From Talinum fruticosum (taxonomy: Eukaryota; Streptophyta; Magnoliopsida; Caryophyllales; Talinaceae): 64,000 nucleotides of DNA. The stretch covers positions 9,349,001-9,413,000 of the forward strand of contig JAITYX010000012.1 in assembly GCA_021018815.1 (NCBI GenBank), in the 5' to 3' direction. A model generated the notes under the pieces. The model saw only the letters and a program-made list of their open reading frames with translations. It did no database searches and had not been told where the DNA came from. Shown here in pieces: positions 32,424-43,516 of this stretch (the first letter of the stretch is position 1; each line of letters starts with the position of its first letter). The translations under genes and the position numbers were made by a program.

Positions 32424-34822
32424 GTTAAAAACACGGTAAGCTTTACTTGTGAGATGAGTAACCTAAAAATATACCTTCATCCGACCTAGCATCAAACTTG
32501 GTCAAGTGATCCTTACCATTATTATGAACAAAGCACTTACATCCAAATGGTTTGAAGTATGAGACGTTGGGTTTCTTTCCCTTGTAAAGCTCGTAGGGAG
32601 TTTTCTTCAAGATGGGTCCGATGAGGCATCCGTTGAGTGTGTAATTTGCCGTGTTGATCGCCTCGGCCCAAAAATAGCAAGGTAGATCATTTTCAATCAT
32701 CATTGTCCTTCCTATTTCTTTAAGAGTTTGGTTCTTTCTCTCCACTACATTTTGTTGAGGAGTTCTTGGTGCTGAGAAGTTGTTAGAGATACCATTCTTA
32801 TCACAAAACTCTGCAAATTATGAGTAGTCAAACTCCCTTCCATGGTCGGTTCGAATTCTTCTAATCCGAGTCCGAGACTCTACTTGAGTTTTCCTATAGA
32901 GCTTACTGAACTCTTTGAAAGCTTCATTCTTGTTCTTAAGAAAACAAACCTAGGTAAATCGTGAGAAATCATCAATAATCACAAGTACATATGATTTACC
33001 TCAAAGACTTTTCATAGAGATTTCACCACATAAATCCATATGAAGCAATTCAAGCACTTTGGATGTGGAAACAATTTTGAGAGGTTTGAAAAATGATATG
33101 ACTTGTTTCCCTTTTGTGCATGCTTCATGGATTTTATCTTTCTTAAATGCACAGTTAGGTAAACTCCTAACTAAACCATGAGATGCAAGTTTTTGATAGT
33201 GTGCATGCTAACATGACCTAGTCTACGATGCCATGTTTATAGGAATCATCATGCAATGATACTTTTAAGCAAAATAAATTCTGATTTGGATCAAAAAGAG
33301 GAATGGTGTAGGCGTTACTGACCTTTTACCCGAGAGCTTAGTCCGTCGCAGTAGCTGCATAAGAAATGTAGCGGTTGGTCCGAGTGAACCTTACCTCTTG
33401 ACCTTTGTCACACAACTCAAAGATGCTTGAGAAGATTGTACTTTAATCCTTTAACAAGATAAAGCTGGACTGACTAGGTTGTCTCCTTCACCAATTTTTG
33501 CCAATCCCAATTATCTTGCCCTTACTTGTCATCTCCAAAAGTGACTTTGACTCCTTTAAAATCTTCTAACTCGGAAAAGAGTCTTGAATCTCCCGACATG
33601 TGGCGTGAGCATCCACTGTCTAAGGACCAATGACCTTACATCCTTTTACGAGTTTACCTGCAAGTGAGAAACACATTAAGCCTTCTCACTTCCTTTAAAG
33701 AACCCTTAACTCCCGTTACTATGGTCCTTTTTAAGGCGGAAGACTCTTGGGAACCCAGATTTCAATGACTTTAGGTTTATTCTAATTCCGAGTCTTCTTT
33801 CTAGAGAACCGAGTCTATGTCGCTTTCTTTTGAAAATCTTTTCTTTTATAAAAAGGTGGAGAAGGTTTTCTCTTATAAAGCTGGTCTAGGCTCGAGTCCT
33901 CCTTTCATTCTTATGAATAGGACCATGCTCAGCCTTCCCGAACTTCACAGTTCTAGAATCCTTTAGACTAGAGTCGGAATTAGATTCCTCCTCTTCATTA
34001 AAACCAAGTCCTTCTTTCCTAAAGGATACACACTAAGAGCCTAAAAGCATGTCAAGGTTTTTCTAACCTTGAGTGAATTTCAAAACAAGCTCTTGAGACT
34101 CATTGAGCTTTCTTTTCAGATGCTCATTTTTCTTTTTTGAGTGACTCGGACACGGTTTCATTAGCTTGAGTACTAGTCTTGAGTTCTTTCGAGTTAGTCT
34201 TAGTTTTTCCAATTTTTTTCAAACCATTGCTCTCGGAATTAAGAGACTCAAGTTTTTCTTTGAATTGAGATGAATCAAAATTGGACTTTTCTTCCAAAGT
34301 ATAAATATATCTAGCTAAATCAGTTTTGGAGAACTTGAGAAAATATTCGGTTACCTCCCGAGGACTTGTCTCCTCGGTGTCCGAGTTGTCGATATCGACT
34401 CGGATTTTGCTTCGAGTTTGTTAGTGCCATTAGACACTTCGAGTCATCAGAATCATCCGCATCTTCGAGATGATTCCTCATCGCTAGATGTGTCCATCAT
34501 AGCCTTCTTCTTCCTTCTATCCTAATTTCTCTTTGGACAGTCTTTAACTATGTAATCTTTGCTACCACATTCAAAAGCAGACGAGTTCTTAGTTAAAGAT
34601 AACTTTGAAGGGGAAGAATATTTACCTTTTCTGTCTTACTTATCTTTCTTGTAGAAGCTGTTCCTTTGGCCTCTTTTCCCACTTCTTATGCTTCATCATT
34701 CTTTTGAAGCCTTGGGCAATGAGTGCCATAGGGTCCTCTTACGAATCCGAGGAGCTCAAACATTCCCTTACGCTTTCGAGGCCTTCGGTGCAATGTTCTT
34801 TTGGGTGCTGACCTCGGCTGCG
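32424..34822 (-). pseudogene. Copia fragment C2: gag to integrase
   Basis: Minus strand, same family. Gag C-terminal part (34822-33900) has FECGSKDYIVKDCP, with the first C and the H of the knuckle changed. Protease (33631-33599) keeps WSLDSGCSRHM intact. Integrase (33070-32424) shows ERKNQTLKEIGRTMMIENDL, GCLIGPILKKTPYELYKGKK and GKDHLTKFDARSDEGIFLGY. It is cut at 32424 by the C1 3' LTR and at about 34822 by the start of C3. No RT, RNase H or LTR. Confidence 0.8.
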
Positions 34823-34830
34823 AGTGTTAT

Positions 34831-35030
34831 AGAAGACTCGGATTCTAACTATAAGCCATTCTAAGTACTACATGAAAATTCAGGTATAAACCTCATCTCT
34901 CCTGTGTTTTGATTTTAAGTCATTCCGAGTGTTATAGAAACACTTGTATTAGTTTTCACTCATTTACGATCGACTCGGAAAGCACATTATTGTATATCTT
35001 CTATACTGATGTCTCGACTCACTCGGACAA
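34831..35030 (+). mobile_element. C3 5' LTR remnant
   Basis: AGAAGACTCGGATTCTAACT... matches the first 200 bp of the C3 3' LTR (42043-42240) almost base for base: shared TATAAGCCATT, CAGGTATAAACCTCATCTCT and TCATTCCGAGTGTTATAGAA. The match ends at CTCACTCGGAC, where the sequence switches to integrase (AATAATGGTAAGGATCAC). Confidence 0.8.
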
Positions 35031-37066
35031 TAATGGTAAGGATCACCTGACCAAGTTTGATGCTAAGTTATATGAAGGTATATTTCTAGGTTACTTATCT
35101 CATAGTAAAGCTTATCGTGTTGTTAACAAAAGAACTTAGAAAGTGGAAGAAAGTATCCACATTGTGTTTGATGAGATAGATCGGGGAATAACAAGTGAGT
35201 TACCCTTCTTAGATCCGACACTCAATCATGATGAAGATGATCTTACTGAAGCCGAGCTCGAAAGAGTCGAAGAAAGCAACTCGGAATGAGGCAACACAGA
35301 ACAATGTGACTCGGACTAACAAGCTTATAATGCTAAAGAACAAGCAAATGAGGAGACTCGGTAAGCTCAAACAAGCGAAGATCTGCCTGTTCAACCAACA
35401 AATTTGGTGAACCGGAGAACGAGTAAAGCATTCAAATATACATCTAGCCACCCACTTGAGAACATTCTTTCTCACATTAACAGTGGGATAAGAACTCGTT
35501 CTTTTTGTAAAATCTATGTGCATTAAGTACAGTCATATCATTAACGGAACCCATAAATACACTAGAGGCCTTAAATGAACCTGAATGGAAAGAGGCCATG
35601 CAAGAAGAGCTTAATCAATTTGAAACAAACCAAGTCTAGATGCTGACCAAACAACCTTCGACCACCCAGTTATAGGAACCAAATGGGTTTTTAGAAACAA
35701 ACTGGATGAGGATGGGTTGGTAGTCGAAATAAGGCTAGACTTGTGGCTCAAGGTTACAATCAAGAAGAAGGAATTGATTATGGGGAAACCTTTGCATCTA
35801 TTGGTAGAATCGAAGCAATCGGAATCTTGTTAGCATTTGCATCTAGCATGAATATTAAATTGTATCAAATGGATGTTAAATGTGCTTTTCTGAATGGTTT
35901 CATTCAAGATGAAGTCTATGTTGAGCAACCCCTGGATTTGAAAACTCAAAATTTTCAAATCATGTTTTCATATTGCAAAAGGTTTTATATGGTCTTAAAT
36001 AAGCTCCCATAGTTTGGTATGAAAGACTAAGCGGTTTCTTGGTTGAAAATGATTTCAAAAGAGGTCAGATTGACAAAACTCTTTTCATAAAAACCAAGAG
36101 GAAAGATTTCGTTATTGCTCATATTTATGTTGATGATATTATTTTTGGAGCTACTAGTAAAACTCTATGTCGAGAGTTTTTTAGTTGATGAGACAGGAGT
36201 TCCAAATGAGCATGATGGGAGAACTCAATTTCTTTCTTGGTCTTTAAATCGGATAAGAAAAAGATGGAATCTACATCCATCAATCTATGTATACCAAAGA
36301 GTTGTTGAAAAAGTACAAGCTTCATGATGTGAAACATGCAGCCCCACCTATGAGTAGTAGTATCAAACTAGACTCGGATGAAAAAGGTAAACTAGTAGAT
36401 CGAAATTCTATAGAGGTATGATTGGATCTCTACTTTATCTTATATTTAGTAGGCCATACATTATGTTTACTGTCTATCCGTGTGCAATATTTTAAGTTAA
36501 TCCAAAAGAATCACATCTCACTACGGTGAAGAGGATTTTCATATATCTTGTAGAGACTCGGAATCTTAGTCTATGGTTCTCAAGAGACTCGGAACCGACC
36601 CTTGCTTGGATACTTAGATGCTTGTCTATACTGGTTATAAATTTGACAGAAAGAGCACATCAGGAGCTTGCCAATTTCTAGGTCAATCCCTTATATCTTG
36701 GCACTCAAAAAAACATAACTTAACTACTTTATCAACTGCTGAAGTTGAGTACATTACGGTTGGAGTCTGTTGTGCTTAGATTCCGTGGATCAAGCAACAC
36801 TTGAAGGATCTTGGACTCTCATTCAAATCTATCCAATCAAGTGTGACAATCAAAGTGCAATCAGTATCACTAAGAATCCAGCTCAACACTCAAAGACAAA
36901 GCATATTGAGATCAGGTATCATTTTCCGAGAGACCATTATGAGAAAGTTGATATTGAAGATGAATTCATTCCTACAAAATTTCAGTTAGCTAATATTTTC
37001 ACTAAGCCACTTAGTGAGGATCAGTTTTGTTTTATTAGGAATGATCTTAGCATAATTAATGCATGA
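35031..37066 (+). pseudogene. C3 pol remnant: integrase C-terminus, RT, RNase H
   Basis: Begins NNGKDHLTKFDAKLYEGIFL (integrase C-terminal region), then HIVFDEIDRGI. RT: MAQGYNQEEGIDYGETFA, MDVKCAFLNGFIQDEVYVEQ (35743-35940) and, after frame changes, AHIYVDDIIFGATS (36115) with an intact YVDD. RNase H: CDNQSAISITKN, FIPTKFQLANIFTKPL, ending SIINA and stop at 37064-37066. Integrase catalytic core and protease are absent by deletion. Confidence 0.8.
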
Positions 37067-37300
37067 TTATGTGCGTTTCTAAGTGAAATCTTCTTGCGTG
37101 ATTATGTGTTATATTTTTTAATAACAAACGGATAGTTAACCGAGTGAAGCCGAGCTCGAGCCGTTAGGTCACTAGGTGTTCCGAGTCACTCAGAAACCAT
37201 ACCGAGTCGGACTCGGCTTTTGAGCAAAATAGACATAAAACTTCGAATCATCTCTAGATAAATGGAGAATTTCAGAAATATTTTTGAAAATTCTTTCTTT

Positions 37301-37318
37301 TCTCTCTCTCTCTCTCTC
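37301..37318 (+). repeat. C3 CT microsatellite in pol-ORF3 spacer
   Basis: (TC)9 tract in the 557 bp spacer between RNase H and ORF3; positional counterpart of those in C1, C4 and C5. Confidence 0.6.
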
Positions 37319-37458
37319 GCCGCGTGTTTCAATAAGAAAACTAGCCGTTGGAAGAAAGCTGCTGGAATTCTAACTATTGGAGAGCGAAACATCACATGTG
37401 TTTGAGATGGCCGTTAAAGCTTCGAGTCGGACCAAAGGCTGAAGGTCATTTCTTTTCG

Positions 37459-37469
37459 CTATAAATAGC
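37459..37469 (+). promoter_or_regulatory. C3 internal TATA box upstream of ORF3
   Basis: GCTATAAATAGCATCCATTT, 160 bp before the ORF3 ATG at 37623. Equivalent to the C1, C4 and C5 boxes. Confidence 0.6.
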
Positions 37470-38285
37470 ATCCATTTACCTACATTTTGTTACTTTACTC
37501 ACTTGCTTTCTTGCTTACTAAGAACTTTCCATCACTCGAATTCTCTGTCTCTCCGAAATCTAAATGCTCTCATTCTCTTTACTCTCTCTCGTCCACTCGA
37601 TTTCTCCAAAAAAATTCTCACCATGCCTAAAAGGGATTTTGTACAAGATTTTCTGGGGTCTACTACTAAGAAACCCCGCACCAAAACTCCTCAAGAGGGT
37701 ACCTCTAACCCCTCTAAAATCTTCATCTCCCAACATCTAACGTTGGATGACAAATTCTTTCCAACCACTTTGTTTTCGTGGTTGTAGCACATAAAGAGCA
37801 CTTGGAGTATACAACTTCTAGTGATTCGGTGAGTTTATCTATCCTGAACTCGTTGTTGTGTTCTACTCCAATATGTCTTACTCGAGGGAGTCATTACCTC
37901 ACGAGGTTAAGAGAAAGTTGTCCGTATCAACCTCTCTCTCCTTCACAGAATCTTCAAAGTCTCTTCTCTTTTCTTAACTACAATCCCATCCCCTTCACGG
38001 TGATTGAAGTTGAGTTCTTTGAGAAGTACGCCAAGGAGGTCCCCGAGTCACGTACAAATTTATCGGTGACTCGGATGAAGAGCGAGGCTAGACTTCTTTG
38101 TTTTCTCTTGATGAGAACGTTCTTTTCTCATCACTCTAGCAAAGAGAATCCCAATTCCAAGATTCTCAAAGCTGTATTTGATATTCTAGAGGGCTACGAC
38201 ATAGACCTCTTCCCTAATATTCTTGAGCGAGATGGCCCAAGTGCCTGCTCAATTCGAAAAATCTGCTCCATTCCCCTTCGGAGTC

Positions 38286-40831
38286 TGTAACACCCCGAAA
38301 CTTAATCGTAATTAATAATTTTAAATTTGCATTTTATCGTCTTAATATCGTTTAAGAGTAGTGAGCCGCGCACAATACGAAATCGAAATCAAGGATGCAA
38401 ACAAAGTTGATAATCGTAAATAATAATAGGTAATTCGTACAAATTAATGTTTTTACTACGAAATGTATATATGTTCAAATAATTTCATTTCGAATCCGAA
38501 TAATTTAACTTAATAAGTAAAAAGAAATAAAATAAAATAATATGTAAAATTGAAATTATTATAACAGTAAATAAAATTTAGCCAACTATGTGATAATAGA
38601 AATAGAAAAAAAATCAAAGAAATATTAAGATTTATCGAGACAAAAAAAAAAAAAAAAAAAAAAGAGGGAAGATGGTGCTAGAAGTGTCGGGCATAATAAA
38701 TCGGTGAAGGGGGCAAGCCTAACACATTCCTTTTCTTCCTCTCACCTCTCCTTCCTCACTTTCCTTTCCCCGTTACTAGCTGCCACCGGCAGCGAAACCT
38801 CGCCGGCCACCACTTGCCACCACTCGGCCCATCGCCGGTCGCTGCTGCCGCCCCTCTCTGCTGCCGGCGCCTTTTTCTCTCCCCTCTTCCCTCTGTTTCA
38901 AGTCAAGCGGGGCTGCCCCGCCTCGCTGCTGCTGCGCCTGGTCGGGACAGGCGCCGCCTCCGCTGGCCGCCCTCCGGCTGATGACCGACTCTACACCTCC
39001 AACCAACACACCACGCCGCTGCTCGAGCCACCGGGGTCTCCACCATCGTTACCACCATCCAATCTCACATCTAACCCACCTTGAGGTATATCTCCAATCC
39101 TTAATTTCTAAGCAAATTTAATCATGAATTTATGTTGTTATTGAATAATTAGACAAGTAGATGTGAGTTGTGAATTGATTATGGTGGAATTGAAGGAATT
39201 GTGGAAGAAAACAAAATTGGATTTAGGGTTTATTATGTGTTGATATGGAATTGGAAATTAATTAGGAGTTTCTTTATAATTGTAAATGCGCTTGATTGAT
39301 TTTTATATGATTATGAATGAATTGTTTGGTTTTGGTGGAATTGGATGAACTTTGGAGAGTAGTGAAATATTGGGATATATGTGGAATTGAATTTTTGGGT
39401 TTGTTATGTGCTAAATTGATATTGGAGATAAATTTGGGATATTCATAATTGTGAACATGCTTGTTTGATTTTCTATTTGAGCATGAACGAATTGATTGGG
39501 GCGTGTGAAAGGTGTTTATGTTATAGGCTATGCTAGGGAGGTGAATTAATCGAATTGGGTTAGGATAATCTTTGAAAAGAGAATGGATGAAAATATATTT
39601 GGAGGTTTTATTGGAATTGGAAGTGACTTTTGTGAAGTTGAAATTTGTAATTTGAAAGTTAATAAATGAGTTAGTGGTTAGGAGGTCTATATAATTAAAA
39701 GTATAACAATTCGGAGAGAATTGATTTAAGGAGGACATTGGAGTTTTAAACCCGTTAGTGGTTTAGATAATTGAATCGATCAAATTGTAAAGTACATAGG
39801 TACAAGAAAGGCTAATAAGTTTATTAATGCAAATATTAAATTTACGTGTGAAAACAGAAATTCAATAGGAAACGGCTATTCAGGGAAGCAAAGAAAATAG
39901 AAATTAAAAGCAAACGATCGACCGAGGTACGTTATTGCTTGTACCCTTCCAAGATAGTTAAATTTTAATTGTTTTGTAAAATGTTACTTGTGTTTGTTTT
40001 TATTTCGGCCTACAATTCTCTAGGACGACCCAAGTAATCGTTAATCGTTAATCGTTAATCGTTAATCGTTAATCGTTAATCGTCCGCTAGCGGAATTAAT
40101 TGTATTGGGCCCTTCCCGATAATCGGGAACTTCAATGGAATTGTTTAATCGAGGCCACGTATTGGGCCTTCCCGATAGATGGGAACTTTAACCGAATCGT
40201 GTAATCAAAGCCATGGCTGCAAATGCATGTAAATTGGGGTCCTAGTGATGGCTAGAAATTAAAAAGTTTACGAAGTGAAAAATAAAATTGAGAAGTACAA
40301 ACTGTGCATTTTGCTTAAATGTTTGAGTTTTAAATGAATTTAAAATCGCGCGCGTGCTCACCGACTCTTTGAAGTTATTTTACGAGTGCAAGGGTAACGT
40401 ATTGAGCCAACAGCTCATTTTATGTTTTATGTTTTAAACTCTTTTAGGGAAAGAAAAGCAACCGGTATTTAAACAGGAACTACATGAGGAGAAGGAAACA
40501 GAGGAAACGAGAATCCTAAAAGGCTGGTATAAGGCAGTGATTTGCATGTTGTATTTTGGTGTTAATGTATTTTGGATTATATGTGAACAACGGACGGACT
40601 TTTGTACTATCTAAGTTAAGTACTGTAATGTATAAACCTTGCGAGGGCTTGCGCAAGTAAATATATATATACAATAATATGTGGTATATTTAGGTATAGG
40701 CCTTGTCTCTACTATAAGAGACGACGGTAAGGCCCTAGCTTATATTAGCTTCCGCTATCAAATATTTCTTAAGTTCGATTGAGTTATGTCATGAATTAGT
40801 TTTATGGATAATTATAGTTTGGGGCATTACA
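38286..40831 (+). mobile_element. Gypsy-type solo LTR (Tekay/Del-like) in C3 ORF3
   Basis: Ends TGTAACACCCCGAAAC...TTTGGGGCATTACA are inverted copies, the typical ends of plant chromovirus (Tekay/Del) LTRs; length 2546 bp. Flanks GGAGTC (38280-38285) and GGAGCC (40832-40837) are a near-duplicate of the target. The ORF3 protein continues across. It contains a 20+ A run (38642-38662), a GC-rich segment (38760-39060) and the ATCGTTA array. No pol sequence, so a solo LTR. Frames inside (38704-39084 plus, 39274-39738 minus) are LTR composition. Confidence 0.75.
40037..40083. repeat. Heptamer array (ATCGTTA)n
   Basis: Six to seven perfect copies of ATCGTTA inside the solo LTR. Not the plant telomere heptamer. 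Confidence 0.85.
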
Positions 40832-42029
40832 GGAGCCCTTCTCACTATTGTTTTCAAACAGTTCAAGGTTCCCCTCCCTTCATATCCAAATGCGGTTTCG
40901 ATGCTCTATCTACCGTTTTGGTAGACAAACTCTCTTCCGTGTTCGAAGAACTTCGAGGCACCCTCTCGCTCTCTAAAGACTATCCTTTAAAGCTTGGTGA
41001 TCAACCAGAAGACAACCCAATCTCAAATCCGGGAGCACCAAGATCTGCTGATCGAGTTCAAAGGCATCATTAAGGAGCAGCACGAGCAACTCCAACTCCT
41101 CCAAGAACGCCGATCCAAGGCTGCCTAGGACATAGAAAGTTCAAAGACTTCGAGGAGTCCTCCAGCCCAGCCATGTCCGCCTCGGCTGAGGTTGAGGAAG
41201 AAGAAGCTGCAGCTCGGCCTAAGGAGGAGATGTAAGAGGAGAAAGAGAAAGAGGAGAAAGAAAAAGAGGAGGCCGCTCATTCTAAGGGACAAGGTGCCAC
41301 GGCTCTTAAACCAGGACCGATCTCCTCAAATGAAGATTTGAGTGGGTTAGAAGATGTTGGGGACATGGGTCAATCCACAGCTGTCAAGTCGAAGCACCTC
41401 CCTCTCGCTGTCGTCTAGGAGGATGAGCTCGAGGATGATATGCCCCGGGTCAAACGACCAGGACAGAGCCACTTCCGGACATCCCTGTGCTATCGTCACC
41501 ACGATCATCCATTTCATCTAAAGCATACAAGCGCCGGCACACTTCTCGTCCCTCCACCTCCTAACAAGCAAGCCCCCTCTTCTTAGTCTATTTTCTTTTC
41601 TTCATTTTTTTTTGTCCAACATCAAGTGTACTCCCTTGATATTTTCTTCCCTCTTTTTTTTTTGATGAAATGCAAGGGGAGAAATATAGAAATCTGATGT
41701 TGTTGTGTTTAGGGGAGCTCACCCTCTCTTTCTTTGAGCAAATGAATGAATGATGTTTATATTTTCCTGAACGGACTCATTTCGAGTTACTTTTTCCGGG
41801 TTAGATATTTTTGTTATTTTTTCTGCTCCGATATAATATGCTCATTTCTTTGCTCTAATGTGTTATCCGCACAACTATTATGAGTGATGATATTATCTAC
41901 AAGGCATCTTATAAGTATGGAATAATTCTCACTCATCACATCTCGCTCCGATATGTTCTCGCATAGTGAAAATGAAAACTCATGTTTTGCACTAACAAGT
42001 TTCTATCTAAGTATGGAATGCCTTTCATA

Positions 42030-42042
42030 AAAAAGGGGAGAT
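42030..42042 (+). other. C3 polypurine tract
   Basis: AAAAAGGGGAGAT before the 3' LTR, identical to that of C1. Confidence 0.75.
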
Positions 42043-43516
42043 TAAAGACTCGGATTCTAACTATAAGCCATTATGAGTACTACATCAAGATTCAGGTATA
42101 AACCTCATCTCTCCTAAGTTTTGATTTCAAGTCATTCCGAGTGTTATAGAAACACCTGTATAAGTTTTCATTCGTTTTTGATTGACGCAAAAAGCATATT
42201 GTTGTATATCTTCTACATTGATTTTTCTAACTCACTCGGACGTGACTCGGAACTATCGCATACTCAAATAATTTCTCTAACACTTTTATTCCGAGTACTG
42301 ATCGTATATTTCAACGCGAAGAGAATTATAGTGTTAATTCCTTTTTCTATGTTAGTTTATTTGTTTTAGAATTATTTGTCCAGATCAAGTTGTTATACTC
42401 GATGATTCTATTCTTTTTCTTAGGATTGACTCTAATGGAATTTGAGTATATTGAATATTAGACTCGGAAAATTCCGCTCTTCTAGGCCATAGTTAATTAA
42501 ACATTTAATTATCCTAATTTTATTATTATCTATGCCAAATCTTGGACCAAAATATTTTATACTCGAGAACCAAAGTGGTTTACTTTAATCGGTTATTCAA
42601 ATGACGCTAACTCACTTTTGAAATAAAAAAGTAGCCGGCTTCTCACTATCAATCACCAGCAGACAAGCTTTATCTACTTTTGAACAGGGCTCGGACACCA
42701 TATCGGGGTTGTCTGTTTCGAAACTGGAAAACTCCAATGCTAGGGACAATGGTGGTTTCCACCTTGCTTTTCGAGACATCACCGGTTGATCGAAACACCT
42801 TTTGGAGCCAAGAGCCGTTACACAACGTTCACATCTCAACGGATCTTTTTGAGTGACGCAGAAGAGCCGTTACAATGGCCAGTGAAGACTTTTGTTCAAA
42901 ACCAAGACACAACGGTTACTCTGCTTGGTCATCTATAAATAGAAGCCACTTCACAAGACTTGAGGATTGCTTGGATTTATTGATCAACACACTCGCCTAA
43001 TACTCTTAGTGCATTACTCAATCAATCTTCTACTTATAACTCCAAGTTTGTATTTAGTATTCTCTAAGTTGTAAAATCTTGTAATAAGTTACATAGTTCT
43101 CTTACTTTCTGAGTAAGGTCCCTTGACCGAGCTGTAAGGGTTAATTTAGCTCGCTTTTCCCCGATTGTAAAGGTTACCTCAGCTAGGAAGTACAAGATCA
43201 AATAAGGGAACTTCTTAGTCTAGGAAAACATTGTAAGGAATTGTTTAAGGGAGCAATTTTGGTAGAGCCAGTCCTTTGTATTTTGAGGATTCAAAATAGT
43301 GGATTTGACTTGGTGCTCTGATTAGCATTGACCGTGGTTTTCTACCCCAAGAGGGTTTCCATGTATTTATGAGTGTTTGCATTTTTAGTCCAATCTAGAC
43401 TTAGAATTAGTTGTTTGTTACTTTCCAAGCAAAAAGTGTCTAACTTCTTTTACATTTCTTCATCACCCTGTTCACCCCCTCTAGGGTGACTTAGGCTCTC
43501 CAAGAGGAAACCTTCG
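42043..43516 (+). mobile_element. C3 3' LTR
   Basis: Starts TAAAGACTCGG (TG to TA) and ends GAAACCTTCG; 1474 bp. TATA box ATCTATAAATAGAAGCC at about 42931. It differs from the C1 LTR at many sites, so C3 is a different subfamily or older. It abuts minus-strand ORF3 of C4 without a recognisable duplication. Confidence 0.8.

Larger units (their letters stand above)
37623..41580 (+). pseudogene. C3 ORF3, split by a 2.5 kb solo LTR
   Basis: N-terminal part 37623-38285: MPKRDFVQDFLGSTTKK, LTLDDKFFPTTLFSWL, then FKVSSLFLNYNPIPF-type block, EFFEKYAKEVPES (38010), LLCFLLMRTFFSHHSSKENP (38092) and ILEGYDIDLFPNI. The solo LTR interrupts at a FPFGA(L) codon group; the frame resumes at 40832 with GALLTIVFKQFKVPLPSYPN-like sequence. 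The coiled-coil part ends QLLQERRSKAA (41095-41127), then an acidic/Lys-Glu linker (41190-41280) and the basic tail SKAYKRRHTSRPST (41520-41562). The best copy for seeing the C-terminal architecture. Confidence 0.65.
34831..43516 (+). mobile_element. Copia element C3, internally deleted
   Basis: Consists of the first 200 bp of the 5' LTR, a deletion that removes the rest of the LTR, gag, protease and the integrase core, then integrase C-terminus, RT, RNase H, ORF3, polypurine tract and a 1.47 kb 3' LTR. A gypsy-type solo LTR (38286-40831) lies within ORF3. Confidence 0.8.

Noticed and set aside
38704..39084. 126-codon plus-strand frame with Pro/Ser/Ala-rich product
   Set aside because: Lies in the GC-rich block of a solo LTR; composition alone explains it.
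39274..39738. 154-codon minus-strand Asn/Ser-rich frame
   Set aside because: Inside the same solo LTR; AT-rich composition avoids stops on this strand, no conserved motif.
40037..40083. ATCGTTA heptamers as an interstitial telomere
   Set aside because: Plant telomere repeat is TTTAGGG; this unit is different and lies in an LTR.
34831..43516. C3 as a simple insertion into one minus-strand copia element formed by C2 and C4
   Set aside because: C2 ends in gag and C4 ends in ORF3 at the joints, so they are not the two halves of one target, and flanks (GTTAT, AGTCT) do not match.
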